A DNA stretch of 6,896 bases, taken from Oscillospiraceae bacterium. GTDB taxonomy: Bacteria > Bacillota > Clostridia > Clostridiales > Clostridiaceae. Positions within the stretch are counted from its first letter, which is position 1. Each line of letters starts with the position of its first letter. A program made the translations under genes and the position numbers. Of this stretch, positions 5,734-6,896 are shown in pieces. The notes beneath the pieces were generated by a model that searched no databases, was not told the origin of the DNA, and worked only from the letters and a program-made list of their open reading frames with translations. The DNA lies in assembly GCA_009785875.1 (NCBI GenBank), contig WQUF01000106.1, positions 1 to 6,896 of the forward strand, given 5' to 3'.

Positions 5734-6543
5734 TTACTTTTTAAGGAATTTTAATATATCGTCAGATATACCAGTCAAATCATGTTTTTTATCTTTTAAA
5801 ATGACGATTTCAGAATCTTTAACTAAATCTTTAAATCTATTTTGAATTTCATCTACATCGATGGCATCATCATTCTCACCTAAGAATAAAGCACAGGGCA
5901 TATTAAGCTTTTTTAAATCTTCATCATCAAATAGAGCAATTGGGTCTTTTCTGCTATTAATTCTAGCTTCGATATACTTTTGATAATTAAGCAAAACATC
6001 AGGTAAAGGGTTGCCTTCGTTAATAAATCCTAAAACATCATTGATAGCTGATTCTACCTTAGGAAAGACTTTATTTTCAATTACAATTCCAAGAGGTGAC
6101 AATAAAACAAGTTTAGATACTTTTTCGGCATGATTTATAGAAAATTTAATAGCTGCAAAGGCTCCAAGGGAAGCTCCAATTAAAATAGCCTTTTTAACAT
6201 CTAAAAAATCTAATACATCAGAAAGCCAATCTGAATAATCATCAGTATCAAAAGAAAGAATTTGATCAGAACTTTTTCCTGGTTCACCAGGGATATCTAT
6301 AGCATAAACTTTAAAGAATTTGCTAAACACTGCGATGTCTTCAATCCAAAAGCTTGAATTCATGTTGCCAGAGTGCAAAAGTATCAACGGAAATGCTGAA
6401 TCTTCTCCTGCAGCAATGCAATATGTATCTCCAAAACGGCTCTGAACATTTATATTTTCATATTTTACGGATATCCTGCCTAAAAGCGTGTCGTAATATT
6501 TTAAAACCTTATCCTTTGCTTCTTCTGAAGTAAATTTACTCAT
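5734..6543 (-). CDS. Alpha/beta hydrolase
   Basis: This 269-residue cytoplasmic protein shows the alpha/beta hydrolase fold in order. The strand PLILLHSGN (52-60) carries the oxyanion-hole loop in place of the common HG motif. Next come VYAIDIPGEPGKSS (79-92), the nucleophile elbow GASLG (123-127) with Ser125, the strand SKLVLLSPLG (143-152), an acid after strand CALFLGENDD (217-226) with Asp225, and His254 in DKKHDLTG (251-258). The triad Ser125-Asp225-His254 is complete, so it should be an active serine hydrolase or esterase; the substrate cannot be predicted. The GEPG loop is seen in many Firmicutes hydrolases. There is no signal peptide. The start has AAGGAGGA (complement of 6552-6559), about eight bases from the ATG. 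It precedes the ATPase gene on the same strand by about 54 bases. Confidence 0.92.
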   Translation of the reverse strand: MSKFTSEEAKDKVLKYYDTLLGRISVKYENINVQSRFGDTYCIAAGEDSAFPLILLHSGNMNSSFWIEDIAVFSKFFKVYAIDIPGEPGKSSDQILSFDTDDYSDWLSDVLDFLDVKKAILIGASLGAFAAIKFSINHAEKVSKLVLLSPLGIVIENKVFPKVESAINDVLGFINEGNPLPDVLLNYQKYIEARINSRKDPIALFDDEDLKKLNMPCALFLGENDDAIDVDEIQNRFKDLVKDSEIVILKDKKHDLTGISDDILKFLKK

Positions 6544-6551
6544 TATTTATA

Positions 6552-6559
6552 TCCTCCTT
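6552..6559 (-). promoter_or_regulatory. Strong Shine-Dalgarno site for the hydrolase gene
   Basis: On the minus strand AAGGAGGA lies about eight bases before the ATG at 6543 and supports that start. Confidence 0.8.
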
Positions 6560-6582
6560 ATTAAGATTAAGTCCAAATCCTA

Positions 6583-6635
6583 AATTTTTGGAATTAGTAA
6601 TATTCCTATTTTCTAAAAAAACTTTTCCAAAAATT
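6583..6635 (-). repeat. 11-bp inverted repeat in the hydrolase leader
   Basis: AATTTTTGGAA (6583-6593) is exactly complementary to TTCCAAAAATT (6625-6635), with 31 bases between. A third element, TCCAAA at 6572-6577, can pair instead with TTTGGA (6587-6592), so two folds compete just upstream of the hydrolase ribosome binding site. It may be chance in such AT-rich DNA, or a leader switch. Confidence 0.45.
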
Positions 6636-6725
6636 CAGCGTATTTTTTACATTTCTCTCTCTTCATTTCTAGATTTTCTCTATTTAATTGTACACTAACT
6701 TATCCTATTGACTATCATCTAAGGA

Positions 6726-6781
6726 ACCCAGTATTTCGAAGGGTCTGCGTATTTCGATAAGGATCTACTTATTAACCCTTC
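6726..6781. other. Nested hairpin with a repeated 9-mer, possible structured RNA
   Basis: GAAGGGT (6738-6744) pairs with ACCCTTC (6775-6781), enclosing a second hairpin GATAAG/CTTATT (6756-6761 with 6768-6773, one G-T pair). The 9-mer GTATTTCGA occurs at 6731-6739 and 6749-6757. ACCC at 6726-6729 could compete for the same GGGT. It is more GC-rich than its surroundings and lies outside any believable gene. The direction of transcription is unknown. Confidence 0.4.
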
Positions 6782-6896
6782 TTATTCAGTTTTCTAAACT
6801 AGCATCTTTGTAATTGCTCTATATTCCTTGCATTTACTATATTAAAGTTCTTCATATTTATCATGTTCTTTTCTAAATAAAACTTGATATCCTCTT

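Larger units (their letters stand above)
6544..6896. other. Gene-free right end with possible coding remnants
   Basis: No complete gene is visible. Two short minus-strand frames look weakly coding. One runs in from the window edge (6895 down to the TAA at 6842) and reads RGYQVLFRKEHDKYEEL, with A or T at every third codon position, so it could be the C-terminus of a gene lying outside the window. The other (6699-6613, ending in TAG) reads as a Lys/Glu-rich peptide that includes MKREKCKKYAEFLEKFF and has no ribosome binding site. A competing frame from the edge stays open to a TAG at 6799-6801 but has more G/C-ending codons. These are too short to name. Confidence 0.3.

Noticed and set aside
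5663..5845. Open frame of 60 codons on the plus strand
   Set aside because: It overlaps the ends of two well-supported minus-strand genes and the spacer between them, has no ribosome binding site, and shows no recognisable domain.
6544..6896. Group I or group II intron end
   Set aside because: No domain V-like sequence, intron-encoded protein or conserved group I core elements were seen.
1..6896. CRISPR array, prophage or complete insertion sequence
   Set aside because: No regularly spaced direct repeats, integrase, transposase or phage structural gene is present. The tRNA genes show no duplicated 3' end that would suggest an attachment site.

Overview
The window is very AT-rich, with low-GC codon use, strong AAGGAGG-type ribosome binding sites and Firmicutes-style tRNAs directly behind a 5S rRNA. 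Together with a BofC-like protein, this points to a Gram-positive anaerobe of the class Clostridia. The genus cannot be named from the sequence alone.

Left end (1-320): the 3' end of a ribosomal RNA operon. It holds the tail of 5S rRNA (5' end outside the window), a CAT-anticodon tRNA, a tRNA-Ala(TGC) and a Rho-independent terminator. A gene-free stretch of almost 600 bases follows (259-846). It contains two strong hairpins with a related core, one of which ends in a T-run on the minus strand and overlaps a second terminator-like pairing on the plus strand.

Middle (847-4308): a 497-residue soluble TPR-repeat protein (+) runs towards an AI-2E/UPF0118-family membrane protein (-). A divergent spacer of 131 bases follows, then a 212-residue membrane-anchored protein with a BofC-like C-terminal region (+). 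BofC acts in forespore-to-mother-cell signalling in Bacillus, and the AI-2E family includes the sporulation protein YtvI, so a link to sporulation or the cell envelope is possible but not shown.

Right (4297-6543): two minus-strand genes separated by about 54 bases, an alpha/beta hydrolase followed by an ATPase with a C-terminal PD-(D/E)xK-type nuclease domain (archaeal ATPase / DUF234 architecture). The best start of the ATPase is the ATG at 5679, not the upstream GTG. Both convergent gene pairs share a terminator hairpin whose stem includes the stop codon or last codons of the minus-strand gene.

The last 353 bases (6544-6896) carry no convincing complete gene. They hold a leader-like inverted repeat next to the hydrolase ribosome binding site, a nested hairpin with a repeated 9-mer, and possible coding remnants. 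No CRISPR array, complete insertion sequence, prophage gene or clear new system is visible. The best candidates for novelty are the BofC-like protein, the ATPase-nuclease and the structured non-coding elements.
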